Assembly: GCF_004211955.1 (NCBI RefSeq)
Contig: NZ_RHJI01000004.1
Location: 1-64,000 of the forward strand
DNA: 64,000 bases
DNA from: Escherichia sp. E1V33
GTDB lineage: Bacteria > Pseudomonadota > Gammaproteobacteria > Enterobacterales > Enterobacteriaceae
Direction: 5' to 3'
Below the pieces are notes generated by a model. The model was not told the DNA's origin. It saw only the letters and a list, made by a program, of their open reading frames with translations, and searched no databases. Shown here one piece after another: positions 35,143 to 44,526 of the stretch (positions within the stretch are counted from its first letter, which is position 1; every line of letters begins with the position of its first letter). Both the position numbers and the translations under genes were made by a program.

Positions 35143-35814
35143 ATGCAGTACCCGATTAACGAGATGTTCCAGACCCTGCAAGGTGAGGGTTACTTTACCG
35201 GCGTCCCCGCTATTTTTATTCGTTTACAGGGATGCCCGGTCGGCTGTGCCTGGTGCGACACCAAACACACATGGGAAAAGCTTGAGGATCGGGAAGTCTC
35301 ACTTTTCAGCATTCTGGGTAAAACGAAAGAGAGTGATAAGTGGGGAGCAGCAAGCAGTGAAGATTTGCTCGCAGTTATCGGTCGTCAGGGATACACCGCG
35401 CGCCACGTGGTGATTACTGGTGGTGAACCTTGTATTCATGATTTGCTGCCACTGACTGACCTGCTCGAAAAGAACGGTTTTAGTTGCCAGATAGAAACCA
35501 GCGGTACTCATGAAGTGCGTTGTACACCGAATACCTGGGTCACCGTGTCGCCAAAACTGAATATGCGTGGCGGTTATGAAGTATTGTCGCAAGCGCTGGA
35601 GCGAGCTAACGAAATCAAACACCCTGTTGGACGCGTACGTGATATCGAAGCACTGGATGAATTGCTGGCGACGCTGACCGATGATAAACCGCGAGTCATT
35701 GCACTTCAGCCAATTAGCCAGAAGGAAGATGCTACGCGTTTATGTATCGATACCTGCATTGCGCGCAACTGGCGTTTGTCGATGCAAACGCATAAATATT
35801 TAAATATTGCCTGA
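35143..35814 (+). CDS. queE: 7-carboxy-7-deazaguanine synthase
   Basis: QueE (223 residues) is a radical SAM enzyme that converts CPH4 to CDG in queuosine synthesis. The cluster-binding CX3CX2C is in GCPVGCAWCDT, followed by the SAM-binding TGGEPC. E. coli QueE can also block division under some stresses. queD lies 2 kb downstream and queF at 13 kb. Confidence 0.96.
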   Translation: MQYPINEMFQTLQGEGYFTGVPAIFIRLQGCPVGCAWCDTKHTWEKLEDREVSLFSILGKTKESDKWGAASSEDLLAVIGRQGYTARHVVITGGEPCIHDLLPLTDLLEKNGFSCQIETSGTHEVRCTPNTWVTVSPKLNMRGGYEVLSQALERANEIKHPVGRVRDIEALDELLATLTDDKPRVIALQPISQKEDATRLCIDTCIARNWRLSMQTHKYLNIA

Positions 35815-35824
35815 CAGGTAATGT

Positions 35825-35856
35825 GAGTAGAGGTTTTGACGATTAAGCCTCTACTC
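35825..35856 (+). terminator. queE terminator
   Basis: GAGTAGAGG (35825-35833) and CCTCTACTC (35848-35856) form a 9-bp stem, extendable through a G-U pair. The T-tract is poor. Confidence 0.6.
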
Positions 35857-36081
35857 TTACATCAATCTGTAAATGCCCCCATTTCACCTCTCTTTGGTCC
35901 GACTCCGTAATTTCGTGTGTTTTTCAATAGTGTTAATGTTTTGCCCGACATTCGGAAGTTTTTAACCAACATTTATACTGGGTAAGTTGGCGAGATACGC
36001 TTAACCTTATAAATTAGTATAAACAATAGATTATGATTAGTGTTTTCCTTATCGGATTAACTAATTTAAGTGGAGTACTAA

Positions 36082-36345
36082 ATGGCTACTTTAATGGAAA
36101 AAGAATCTCTCCTGAATGGTGTAAGTCAAAACATTGCATTTTTATCAAATGTATTTGAAGTGATTTACAAGTCTCAGAATGAAGAATTAAAAAAAGAGAT
36201 ATATGAATTGGTGAGCTATAGAGACTATTTACATTCAACAGGCTATGAACTTGTTGATTTCCAGGAAGGGGTATTACTATTTCAGCAAGTTAGAAAAAAA
36301 TACATGCAGGATCTAAAAGCGCTAGGCTATCCTGTAACTAATTGA
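36082..36345 (+). CDS. Orphan 87-residue protein
   Basis: I do not recognise this protein. It is predicted to be cytoplasmic and mostly helical, with a charged middle (NEELKKEIYELV) and a C-terminal FQQVRKKYMQDLKALGYPV. The start is supported by GTGGAG 8 bp upstream. Its codons are AT-rich compared with queE and cysJ, which suggests transfer. It lies at the queE-ygcE junction, where K-12 carries its second CRISPR array; no CRISPR repeat is visible here. The 266 bp upstream are AT-rich with no other feature seen. Confidence 0.65.
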   Translation: MATLMEKESLLNGVSQNIAFLSNVFEVIYKSQNEELKKEIYELVSYRDYLHSTGYELVDFQEGVLLFQQVRKKYMQDLKALGYPVTN

Positions 36346-36495
36346 TAAATATGTCTTTATATTAATTCCAGGATATTGATAACCTGCTGAAATTTATATT
36401 AAAAATGAAGAAAAATATTAAACTCATATCATGCTTGCGTCTTGTCCTCGATAACGCGTAATTTTGTTGAATACTTTCTCCTGTGAATGCAAAAC

Positions 36496-36513
36496 CGGGC
36501 GGTTTCCCGCCCG
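36496..36513 (-). terminator. Terminator of the ygcE remnant
   Basis: CGGGCGG (36496-36502) and CCGCCCG (36507-36513) form a 7-bp stem, followed on the minus strand by GTTTTGC. It lies 11 bp after the ygcE stop. The AT-rich 36346-36495 shows no other feature. Confidence 0.65.
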
Positions 36514-36523
36514 TTCTTCTCAC

Positions 36524-37380
36524 TTATGCATTCGACCAGCTTTGAATCGCGTCCATATTCCCCAGCTTACCATGCATCACTTCATACGATTTTTTCAGGA
36601 TCACCTCAGTGTGTTTGGTTAAATCTTTGAAAATGCCTTTATTCATCGCATCGTAGCGTTTGGCATTGCTCTCAATCGGCATAAAGATATCTTTCACGCG
36701 AACCATTTTGTCGACAGCCGTTGCGTAATCCGGATACAGACCAAGTCCTACAGCCGTGTTTCGCCGCTCCCAGGCTTGCACAGCCGTTAATAGCATTACG
36801 TCGTGCAGGAAGGTTGAATATATCGGCAAAAATCTGCATAAATAGATCGCTGTTCGAACCGCCGCCAGTAATGATTACATGCTTCGCAAACTGATTCATT
36901 TCATTACACATATTGTCGTAATTATTCTTCAGCGTTAGTGCCACGCTTTCCAGAATCGAACGATAAATCCATGCGTAATCCATACTGGAATCAAAACCGA
37001 TCATAATCCCGCGTTTATACGGTTCCCACGGATTGGTCAGCCAGTCCAGCACCGTCATCAGCCCATTACAGCCTGGTGGCACGTAAGATGCCTTTTTGTT
37101 GAGTAAATCTTCCGGCTAAAGCTTCTGTGCTTTGGCATCCTGAATTAACGACTCGCCCAACATGTCGCGCAGCCAACTCACTGTCCACATGCCTTTGCGG
37201 ATACCATAACCTTCATACAGCAACGTTTGCGGAGTAGAAGACATAATCGGCCAGTACGCCAGCGGATTTTTCGGCAGTGCTTTGCCGTTCATCATCAGCG
37301 CGATGTAGGTGCCAAGAGAAATCACTGCCGTTTTATCATCCAGTAACCCGGCGCCAGATGCTTCTACTGGTTTAGCGCTG
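36524..37380 (-). pseudogene. ygcE: ygcE remnant, FGGY-family sugar kinase, truncated and broken
   Basis: This is the C-terminal ~285 codons of the predicted sugar kinase YgcE. The first part of the gene is missing: coding similarity starts at KPVEASGAGLLDDKTAV, right after the junction with ygcN near 37380. Two more lesions follow: an in-frame TAG where K-12 has a sense codon (QKL-stop-PEDLLNK, near 37114-37120) and a frame change after NGCASLGAA (near 36770), best explained by loss of two bases. The kinase motif VIITGGGSNSDLF is still readable. No product is expected. Confidence 0.88.
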
Positions 37381-37621
37381 GTGTTAATAAAGAAAGGCTT
37401 TCGTGGGTGATGCGGCGCTCAAGGGGCGCGGTCAGATGAAATTGCGGGAGAAGTTCAGCGAGCGCATGGGTATATAAACGCCCGCCGGAAAGGTTTTTAC
37501 TGCCGGGAATTTCAGCGCGTTCCAGCAGCAGAACGGACAAACCTGCCCGCGCGCAGCGTAAAGCACAAGCGGTGCCTGCTATACCCGCGCCGATGATAAT
37601 AATGTCGCAGTCATCTTCCAT
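37364..37621 (-). pseudogene. ygcN: ygcN remnant, FAD-dependent oxidoreductase N-terminus
   Basis: Only the first ~80 codons of ygcN (FixC-like flavoprotein) remain. The FAD-binding motif IIIIGAGIAGTACALRCARAG and the LLLERAEIPGSKNLSGG segment are clear. After SLSLLTP the frame passes into ygcE DNA and stops at 37364. Intact ygcN is over 400 residues, so it is inactive. In K-12 eight or so genes (ygcO to yqcE) lie between these two remnants. Confidence 0.88.
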
Positions 37622-37698
37622 GGTGTGCTCCAGATATCCTGAGCGCAACACCCTAACATGGCGTTACTTAAGGAAAATTGACCACCGACACACTCTTA

Positions 37699-38064
37699 TC
37701 ATTCGCCGCGATAGATACAGCCCGCAGTGCAGGTTTCTTTCACCATCACCGCACTTAATAGCGGCACAACGGGTTTAACTTGATCCCAAATCCATTTTGC
37801 TAAAACTTCGCTGGTCGGGTTTTCCAGACCGGGTATATCATTGAGATAATAGTGGTCGAGGCGATCGTAGGTCGGTTTAAACGCCGCTTTCAGTTCAGCG
37901 AAATCGATAATCCAGCCCGTATGTGGATCGACTTCCCCTGTAATTTCCAGGCGCACCATAAAAGAATGCCCGTGTAAGCGCCCGCACTTATGTCCCTGTG
38001 GGACGTGCGGCAGACGGTGAGCGGCTTCGAAGGTGAAATCTTTAAATAACGTGGTGGACATCAT
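37699..38064 (-). CDS. queD: 6-carboxy-5,6,7,8-tetrahydropterin synthase
   Basis: QueD (121 residues) makes CPH4 from dihydroneopterin triphosphate, the first queuosine-specific step, feeding QueE. Zinc ligands H16, H31 and H33 and the catalytic C27 are in [20 protein letters not shown]. The frame extends 28 codons upstream, but [16 protein letters not shown] at 38064 is the established N terminus. It is divergent from cysJ. Confidence 0.96.
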   Translation of the reverse strand: MMSTTLFKDFTFEAAHRLPHVPQGHKCGRLHGHSFMVRLEITGEVDPHTGWIIDFAELKAAFKPTYDRLDHYYLNDIPGLENPTSEVLAKWIWDQVKPVVPLLSAVMVKETCTAGCIYRGE

Positions 38065-38379
38065 AATTTCTCTACAGGACGATAAAACCGCCGTAGAGTA
38101 CCGGAAAGCCTGTTTTTTCGCATTACTAAAAACGGGTTTGTTGCGCAAAATGACCGATTTAACTTAATTGCGGTCGATATTTATCTATTTTTCATTGAGT
38201 TAATAAATCTATTTTGTTGTTAAAGACTATTGCTAAAACAGGTTAGTCGATTTGGTTATTAGTTATCGCTATCCCGTCTTTAATCCACCCCCTTCGCGCC
38301 GTTAACCTTACCTTCTCTTCTGTTTTATGGGCGCTGACAGGGCCGATAAACAGCTTTGCTTACTGGAACATAACGACGC
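38065..38379 (+). promoter_or_regulatory. queD-cysJ divergent control region
   Basis: This 315-bp region is AT-rich from about 38160 to 38280. The cysJIH promoter is known to need CysB with acetylserine, and the AT-rich part just upstream of GCTATCCCGTC is the likely CysB site. CysB sites are too degenerate to fix by eye. Confidence 0.45.
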
Positions 38380-40179
38380 ATGACGACACAGGTCCCACCT
38401 TCCGCGTTGCTTCCGTTGAACCCGGAGCAACTGGCACGCCTTCAGGCGGCTACTACCGATTTAACACCCACTCAGCTTGCCTGGGTTTCTGGTTATTTCT
38501 GGGGAGTGCTTAATCAGCAGCCTGCTGCGCTTGCAGCGACGCCAGCTCCTGGCGCAGAAATGCCGGGTATAACTATTATCTCTGCTTCGCAAACCGGCAA
38601 TGCGCGTCGGGTCGCCGAAGCGTTACGTGATGACTTATTAGCGGTAAAACTGAACGTTAAGCTGGTGAACGCGGGCGACTATAAATTCAAACAAATTGCC
38701 AGTGAAAAACTGCTTATCGTGGTGACCTCAACACAAGGGGAAGGGGAACCGCCGGAAGAAGCCGTTGCGTTACACAAGTTTTTGTTCTCCAAAAAAGCGC
38801 CAAAACTGGAAAACACCGCTTTTGCCGTGTTTAGCCTCGGCGACACCTCTTATGAATTTTTCTGCCAGTCCGGGAAAGATTTCGACAGCAAGCTGGCGGA
38901 ACTGGGCGGTGAACGGCTGCTCGATCGTGTTGATGCTGATGTGGAATATCAGGCAGCGGCCAGCGAATGGCGCGCCCGCGTGGTTGATGTTCTGAAGTCC
39001 CGCGCACCTGTCGCGGCACCTTCGCAATCCGTCGCTACTGGTGCGGTAAATGAAATCCACACCAGCCCATACAGCAAAGAAGCGCCGCTGGCGGCGAGCC
39101 TTTTGGTTAACCAGAAAATTACCGGACGTAACTCTGAAAAAGACGTTCGCCATATCGAAATTGACTTAGGTGACTCTGGCCTGCGTTATCAGCCGGGCGA
39201 TGCGCTGGGTGTCTGGTATCAGAACGATCCGGCACTGGTGAAAGAACTCGTCGAACTACTGTGGCTGAAAGGCGATGAACCCGTCACCGTTGATGGCAAA
39301 ACGCTACCGTTGAACGAGGCGCTACAGTGGCACTTCGAACTGACGGTTAACACCGCCAATATCGTTGAGAACTACGCTACCTTAACGCGCAGCGAAATGC
39401 TGCTGCCGCTGGTGGGCGATAAAGCGAAGTTACAGCATTACGCCGCGACGACGCCGATTGTCGACATGGTGCGTTTCTCCCCGGCACAACTGGATGCCGA
39501 AGCGCTGATTAATCTGCTGCGTCCGCTGACCCCGCGCCTGTATTCCATCGCTTCCTCGCAGGCGGAAGTTGAGAACGAAGTACACGTCACCGTTGGCGTG
39601 GTGCGTTATGACGTGGAAGGCCGCGCCCGTGCCGGTGGTGCCTCCAGCTTCCTCGCGGACCGTGTGGAAGAAGAGGGCGAAGTCCGCGTCTTTATCGAAC
39701 ATAACGACAACTTCCGCCTACCAGCTAACCCGGAAACGCCGGTGATTATGATTGGTCCAGGCACCGGTATTGCGCCGTTCCGCGCCTTTATGCAGCAACG
39801 TGCAGCTGACGAAGCGCCGGGCAAAAACTGGCTGTTCTTTGGCAATCCACATTTTACGGAAGATTTCCTCTACCAGGTGGAATGGCAGCGTTACGTCAAA
39901 GAGGGTGTGCTGACGCGTATCGATCTCGCCTGGTCGCGCGATCAAAAAGAAAAAATTTACGTACAAGACAAACTGCGCGAACAGGGCGCAGAACTGTGGC
40001 GCTGGATCAATGACGGTGCCCACATTTATGTCTGCGGCGACGCTAATCGCATGGCGAAAGACGTTGAACAGGCACTTCTGGAAGTGATTGCTGAATTTGG
40101 TGGCATGGACACCGAAGCGGCGGATGAATTTTTAAGTGAGCTGCGCGTTGAGCGCCGTTATCAGCGAGATGTCTACTAA
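38380..40179 (+). CDS. cysJ: Sulfite reductase flavoprotein (alpha) subunit
   Basis: CysJ (599 residues) passes electrons from NADPH through FAD and FMN to CysI. A flavodoxin domain (about 62-200; [27 protein letters not shown]) is followed by the FAD domain ([18 protein letters not shown]) and the NADPH domain ([18 protein letters not shown]). The stop and the cysI start overlap by one base (TAATG). First gene of cysJIH. Confidence 0.98.
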   Translation: MTTQVPPSALLPLNPEQLARLQAATTDLTPTQLAWVSGYFWGVLNQQPAALAATPAPGAEMPGITIISASQTGNARRVAEALRDDLLAVKLNVKLVNAGDYKFKQIASEKLLIVVTSTQGEGEPPEEAVALHKFLFSKKAPKLENTAFAVFSLGDTSYEFFCQSGKDFDSKLAELGGERLLDRVDADVEYQAAASEWRARVVDVLKSRAPVAAPSQSVATGAVNEIHTSPYSKEAPLAASLLVNQKITGRNSEKDVRHIEIDLGDSGLRYQPGDALGVWYQNDPALVKELVELLWLKGDEPVTVDGKTLPLNEALQWHFELTVNTANIVENYATLTRSEMLLPLVGDKAKLQHYAATTPIVDMVRFSPAQLDAEALINLLRPLTPRLYSIASSQAEVENEVHVTVGVVRYDVEGRARAGGASSFLADRVEEEGEVRVFIEHNDNFRLPANPETPVIMIGPGTGIAPFRAFMQQRAADEAPGKNWLFFGNPHFTEDFLYQVEWQRYVKEGVLTRIDLAWSRDQKEKIYVQDKLREQGAELWRWINDGAHIYVCGDANRMAKDVEQALLEVIAEFGGMDTEAADEFLSELRVERRYQRDVY

Positions 40180-41891
40180 TGAGCGAAAAACATCCAGGGC
40201 CTTTAGTGGTCGAAGGTAAACTGGCAGACGCCGAGCGCATGAAGCTTGAAAGCAACTATCTGCGCGGCACGATTGCTGAAGATGTAAACGACGGTCTGAC
40301 CGGTGGGTTTAAGGGCGATAACTTCCTGCTGATCCGTTTCCACGGTATGTATCAGCAGGATGACCGCGACATCCGCGCCGAACGTGCTGAGCAGAAGCTG
40401 GAACCGCGTCATGCCATGATGCTCCGTTGTCGCTTGCCGGGTGGTGTTATTACCACCAAACAGTGGCAGGCGATCGACAAATTTGCGGTGGAAAACACCA
40501 TTTACGGTAGCATCCGCCTGACCAACCGCCAGACGTTCCAGTTCCACGGTATTCTGAAAAAGAATGTCAAACCTGCACACCAGATGCTGCACTCGGTTGG
40601 TCTGGATGCGTTAGCCACCGCCAACGACATGAACCGTAACGTGCTGTGTACCTCGAACCCGTTCGAGTCGCAGCTGCACGCGGAAGCCTATGAATGGGCG
40701 AAGAAAATCTCCGAACATTTGCTGCCGCGTACTCGCGCTTACGCGGAGATCTGGCTCGATCAGGAAAAAGTCGCCACCACTGATGAAGAGCCGATCCTTG
40801 GTCAGACCTATCTGCCGCGTAAGTTCAAAACCACGGTAGTGATCCCCCCGCAGAACGATATCGATCTGCATGCCAACGACATGAACTTCGTGGCGATCGC
40901 GGAAAACGGCAAGCTGGTGGGCTTTAACCTGCTGGTGGGTGGTGGGCTTTCCATGGAGCACGGTAACAAGAAAACCTACGCCCGCACCGCGAGCGAGTTT
41001 GGGTATCTGCCACTGGAGCATACGCTGGCCGTGGCGGAAGCCGTCGTGACGACTCAGCGCGACTGGGGTAACCGTACCGATCGTAAAAATGCCAAAACCA
41101 AATACACGCTTGAACGCGTGGGTGTTGAGACATTTAAAGCGGAAGTGGAACGTCGTGCAGGGATCAAGTTTGAGCCGATCCGCCCGTATGAATTTACCGG
41201 ACGTGGCGATCGTATCGGCTGGGTAAAAGGGATCGACGACAAATGGCACCTGACGCTGTTTATCGAAAATGGTCGAATTCTTGATTATCCGGGGCGTCCG
41301 CTGAAAACCGGCCTGTTGGAGATCGCGAAGATCCACAAAGGCGATTTCCGTATTACGGCTAACCAGAATTTGATCATTGCCGGCGTACCGGAAAGTCAGA
41401 AAGCGAAGATCGAGAAAATTGCGCAGGCGAGCGGCCTGATGAATGTCGTCACTCCGCAGCGTGAAAACTCAATGGCCTGCGTGTCGTTCCCAACGTGTCC
41501 GTTGGCGATGGCCGAAGCTGAGCGATTCCTGCCGTCGTTTATCGACAATATCGATAATTTAATGGCAAAACATAGCGTCAGTGATGAGCATATCGTGATG
41601 CGTGTGACGGGCTGCCCGAACGGCTGTGGGCGCGCGATGCTTGCGGAAGTTGGCCTGGTGGGTAAAGCTCCGGGGCGCTACAACCTGCATCTTGGCGGTA
41701 ACCGCATTGGGACACGTATCCCACGAATGTATAAAGAAAACATCACCGAACCGGAAATCCTGGCATCGCTTGATGAACTGATAGGGCGCTGGGCGAAAGA
41801 GCGTGAAGCGGGTGAAGGCTTCGGCGACTTTACGGTGCGTGCGGGCATCATTCGCCCGGTGCTCGATCCGGCGCGCGATTTGTGGGATTAA
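40179..41891 (+). CDS. cysI: Sulfite reductase hemoprotein (beta) subunit
   Basis: CysI (570 residues) reduces sulfite to sulfide by six electrons at a siroheme coupled to a [4Fe-4S] cluster. Cluster cysteines are in [11 protein letters not shown] (CX5C) and [10 protein letters not shown] (CX3C). It is translationally coupled to cysJ. A GC-rich repeat separates it from cysH. Confidence 0.98.
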   Translation: MSEKHPGPLVVEGKLADAERMKLESNYLRGTIAEDVNDGLTGGFKGDNFLLIRFHGMYQQDDRDIRAERAEQKLEPRHAMMLRCRLPGGVITTKQWQAIDKFAVENTIYGSIRLTNRQTFQFHGILKKNVKPAHQMLHSVGLDALATANDMNRNVLCTSNPFESQLHAEAYEWAKKISEHLLPRTRAYAEIWLDQEKVATTDEEPILGQTYLPRKFKTTVVIPPQNDIDLHANDMNFVAIAENGKLVGFNLLVGGGLSMEHGNKKTYARTASEFGYLPLEHTLAVAEAVVTTQRDWGNRTDRKNAKTKYTLERVGVETFKAEVERRAGIKFEPIRPYEFTGRGDRIGWVKGIDDKWHLTLFIENGRILDYPGRPLKTGLLEIAKIHKGDFRITANQNLIIAGVPESQKAKIEKIAQASGLMNVVTPQRENSMACVSFPTCPLAMAEAERFLPSFIDNIDNLMAKHSVSDEHIVMRVTGCPNGCGRAMLAEVGLVGKAPGRYNLHLGGNRIGTRIPRMYKENITEPEILASLDELIGRWAKEREAGEGFGDFTVRAGIIRPVLDPARDLWD

Positions 41892-41908
41892 CGCATCTCC
41901 TGACCATT

Positions 41909-41941
41909 CCCTCTCCCTCTGGGAGAGGGTTCGGGTGAGGG
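41909..41941. repeat. boxC-like palindromic repeat between cysI and cysH
   Basis: CCCTCTCCC (41909-41917) and GGGAGAGGG (41921-41929) form a 9-bp palindrome followed by TTCGGGTGAGGG. This resembles the dispersed boxC-type repeats of E. coli. It lies inside an operon and may slow or shield the transcript. Confidence 0.7.
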
Positions 41942-41960
41942 AAAAAGTGCAGAGGTAATT

Positions 41961-42695
41961 ATGTCCAAACTCGATCTAAACGCCCTGAACGAACTGCCGA
42001 AGGTAGATCGCATTCTGGCGCTGGCCCAAACCAACGCCCAACTGGAAAAACTGGACGCTGAAGGTCGCGTCGCCTGGGCGCTGGATAATCTGCCCGGTGA
42101 ATATGTGCTTTCTTCCAGCTTCGGCATTCAGGCGGCGGTGAGCCTGCATCTGGTGAATCAGATTCGCCCGGATATTCCAGTGATCCTCACCGATACGGGT
42201 TATTTGTTCCCGGAAACCTACCGCTTTATTGACGAGTTAACGGACAAACTCAAGCTCAACCTGAAAGTGTACCGCGCCACCGAAAGCGCTGCCTGGCAGG
42301 AAGCGCGGTACGGTAAACTGTGGGAGCAGGGCGTTGAAGGCATTGAAAAATACAATGACATCAACAAAGTTGAACCGATGAACCGGGCGCTGAAAGAGCT
42401 GAATGCGCAAACCTGGTTTGCTGGCCTGCGCCGCGAACAATCCGGTAGCCGCGCCAATTTACCGGTGCTGGCAATTCAGCGTGGCGTATTTAAAGTGCTG
42501 CCGATTATCGACTGGGATAACCGAACTATTTATCAGTACCTGCAAAAACATGGCCTTAAATATCACCCATTATGGGATGAAGGATATTTATCGGTTGGTG
42601 ATACCCATACAACCCGTAAATGGGAACCCGGCATGGCTGAAGAAGAAACGCGTTTCTTTGGCTTAAAAAGGGAATGTGGATTACACGAAGGCTAA
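41961..42695 (+). CDS. cysH: PAPS reductase
   Basis: CysH (244 residues) reduces PAPS to sulfite and PAP with thioredoxin. The PAPS-binding loop [11 protein letters not shown] and LPVLAIQRG are present, and the catalytic cysteine is C239 in KRECGLHEG at the C terminus, as in the cluster-free enterobacterial type. Last gene of cysJIH. In K-12 cas3 and the rest of the type I-E CRISPR-Cas locus come next; here a hok locus does. Confidence 0.97.
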   Translation: MSKLDLNALNELPKVDRILALAQTNAQLEKLDAEGRVAWALDNLPGEYVLSSSFGIQAAVSLHLVNQIRPDIPVILTDTGYLFPETYRFIDELTDKLKLNLKVYRATESAAWQEARYGKLWEQGVEGIEKYNDINKVEPMNRALKELNAQTWFAGLRREQSGSRANLPVLAIQRGVFKVLPIIDWDNRTIYQYLQKHGLKYHPLWDEGYLSVGDTHTTRKWEPGMAEEETRFFGLKRECGLHEG

Positions 42696-42814
42696 TAAAT
42701 CGGTACCGTTAATAAGCGCCTCTGTCGGAAACGATGGGGGCGTATTTATTTTGCGAGCAGCATTCCTGCTTTTAAACGTGAATGTAGCAAGGGGAATCTA
42801 CAGGCCTAGAATGG

Positions 42815-42915
42815 CGTCGGGTGCTTGAGGCTGTCTGGCGTTAAGCATTCGCGAGGTTCCAGATGGACAAAAGCCCCAGGCGATATTTCTATCAACCTGA
42901 GGCCAGCGTTCGAAC
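42815..42915 (-). ncRNA. Likely sok-type antisense RNA region
   Basis: The minus strand contains GGCCTCAGGTTGATAG, GCCTGGGGCTTTTG and AGACAGCCTCAAGCACCCG, blocks that match what I recall of the hokC-sokC leader region. In hok loci a short antisense RNA from this segment blocks translation of the toxin leader. RNA ends cannot be fixed, and no leader frame overlapping hok is visible. Confidence 0.4.
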
Positions 42916-42960
42916 CTAAGCAATTCGGATGTTAGTCTCTTCTTTGCAGGGAGGCAAGAC

Positions 42961-43113
42961 ATGCTAACAAAATATGCCCTTGTGGCAATCATCGTACTGT
43001 GTTTAACAGTACTGTGTTTCACGCTCATGGTAGGCGACTCGTTATGTGAGTTGAGTATCAGAGAGCGTGGTATGGAGTTTAAGGCAGTTCTCGCTTACGA
43101 ATCGAAGAAGTAG
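42961..43113 (+). CDS. hokX: Hok/Gef family type I toxin
   Basis: A 50-residue membrane peptide: a hydrophobic helix ([17 protein letters not shown]) followed by the Hok signature [21 protein letters not shown]. Hok peptides depolarise the membrane when the unstable antisense RNA is lost. The start follows GCAGGGAGG 6 bp upstream. Closest by memory to HokE; the symbol follows reports of a hok locus near cysH and is tentative. It is too short for many gene finders. Confidence 0.85.
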   Translation: MLTKYALVAIIVLCLTVLCFTLMVGDSLCELSIRERGMEFKAVLAYESKK

Positions 43114-43118
43114 CCACC

Positions 43119-43140
43119 ACGCGGGGGTAAAACCCCGCGT
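43119..43140 (+). terminator. Hairpin after the hok gene
   Basis: ACGCGGGG (43119-43126) and CCCCGCGT (43133-43140) form an 8-bp stem 5 bp after the toxin stop. Hok mRNAs have structured 3' ends involved in fold-back inhibition; this may be part of that. No T-tract follows. Confidence 0.5.
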
Positions 43141-43238
43141 ATTGAATTGTTATAGTTTGGCCTCCTGCACCCTTTTTTATTCTCTGTTTGAGGTGGTATT
43201 GAGTCCTTGCAGGCACGGGAGTCATCATTTCAGACCCC

Positions 43239-44276
43239 TCAAGACGCCTTCGCCAGCTCCTTCACCAGCGGTAGCATTATCCGCATAACATCACGGCAGC
43301 GGCGTTCTATTCTTCCAGGAAGTGCCTTATCAATATGCTGCTGATTATCCAGTCTTACGTCATGCCAGCTATTTCCCGTAGGAAATGCGGCTGTTTTTGC
43401 TCGTTGCTGATAACCGTCTTTATTTCCCAGATTCCAGTTTGTCGCTTCCACCGAAAGTACAGCAATGCCCGCTTTGTCGAATATTTCTGCGTCATTGCAA
43501 CACCCGGTGCCTTTCGGATAATTTTTATTCAAACCTGGATTTGTGGTGGCGGCAATTCCGTGACTGCGGGCAATTGCCAGCGCCCGGTCGCGCGTTAATT
43601 TCCTTACTGCTTCAGGTGTTTTTACGCCACTGTTGAAATACAGCTTATCGCCAACGATCAGATTATCGAGATTAATCACCAATAAAGTATTTTTCTTTTC
43701 GGTATCACTCATGCGCTTGAGTAAATTCTCAGCGCCTAATTTCCCTTCTTCTTCGCCACTGGTTGCTACAAAACGAATGCCATATTCGGTTGGCGTATTT
43801 TTCAGGCGTTCTGCCAGCTCCAGCATGACACCTAAACCTGCGGCATTATCATCCATTCCTTGTAACGTCAGCCCGCCGAGATTGGCATCTGCATCTGCGT
43901 CGCTCTGCGGGGCATAGGTATCCAGATGCGCCATAATAATGATCTGCTGCGGCACTTTGCCTTCATGAGCGGCAATCACCGTACTTGCCGTCACGTTGTG
44001 CCAGTTTTTGCGGTTATCGCGGGCGGTATAAATATATCGGCTATTAAATGTCCGAATATCACTGCGGTAACCCATTTGCTGAAACTGTTGCCGAATATAA
44101 TCGGCAGATAACATTTCTGCGGGTGTTCCGGTCATTCGTCCCGGAAAGAAAGTGGCAATATGTCGCGCCTGTGTATTGGCAAAATCGCCAGGTTTAGGTG
44201 ACGAGGCGTGTACGGGGAGAATAAAGCATACGCCGAGCGCCAGGGCAGCGGTACGGTGGCGCAATGCGGAAAACAT
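43239..44276 (-). CDS. iap: Alkaline phosphatase isozyme conversion aminopeptidase
   Basis: Iap (345 residues) is a periplasmic M28-family zinc aminopeptidase that trims the N terminus of alkaline phosphatase. The signal peptide is MFSALRHRTAALALGVCFIL. Metal-site motifs are MAHLDTYAP, GMDDNAAGLG, TSGEEEGKLG and GCCNDAEIFD. In K-12 it lies next to CRISPR1; no repeat is present here. It converges with the hok locus. Confidence 0.95.
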   Translation of the reverse strand: MFSALRHRTAALALGVCFILPVHASSPKPGDFANTQARHIATFFPGRMTGTPAEMLSADYIRQQFQQMGYRSDIRTFNSRYIYTARDNRKNWHNVTASTVIAAHEGKVPQQIIIMAHLDTYAPQSDADADANLGGLTLQGMDDNAAGLGVMLELAERLKNTPTEYGIRFVATSGEEEGKLGAENLLKRMSDTEKKNTLLVINLDNLIVGDKLYFNSGVKTPEAVRKLTRDRALAIARSHGIAATTNPGLNKNYPKGTGCCNDAEIFDKAGIAVLSVEATNWNLGNKDGYQQRAKTAAFPTGNSWHDVRLDNQQHIDKALPGRIERRCRDVMRIMLPLVKELAKAS

Positions 44277-44526
44277 AGTGAGTCCTTAAATACCATGCAA
44301 ATTTTTTACCGCCATAGTATGAAACTGCCGCTGCGCTAAAACAATTTCAAATCTTCCTAAATGCCCGAAATTCGGTGGCTTAAGCACTTTTTGATATTTG
44401 CTTTGCCAAAGCGTTATTCCGTTAAGGAACTACTCATTCCAATTGGTAATTTCATTCGTTCTCCTGCGCTCCCTATAGTCGAAACATCTGATGGCAAGAA
44501 AATAGCGGTATTGCAAAGGAACGGTT
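44277..44526 (+). promoter_or_regulatory. cysDNC control region
   Basis: The 250 bp between iap and cysD hold a good -10 box, TATAGT (44474-44479), with no clear -35, as expected for a CysB-activated promoter. The AT-rich part at about 44390-44465 is the likely CysB-binding stretch. Confidence 0.5.

Noticed and set aside
42863-42919. An 18-codon frame as the mok leader of the hok locus
   Set aside because: It stops about 40 bp before hok and does not overlap it, unlike a true mok frame. No ribosome site was clear.
43119-43140. GC-rich palindrome at the cysH-iap junction as a leftover CRISPR repeat
   Set aside because: ACGCGGGG/CCCCGCGT occurs once and does not match the I-E repeat (GTTCCCCGCGCCAGCGGGG type). 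It fits the 3' structure of a hok mRNA.
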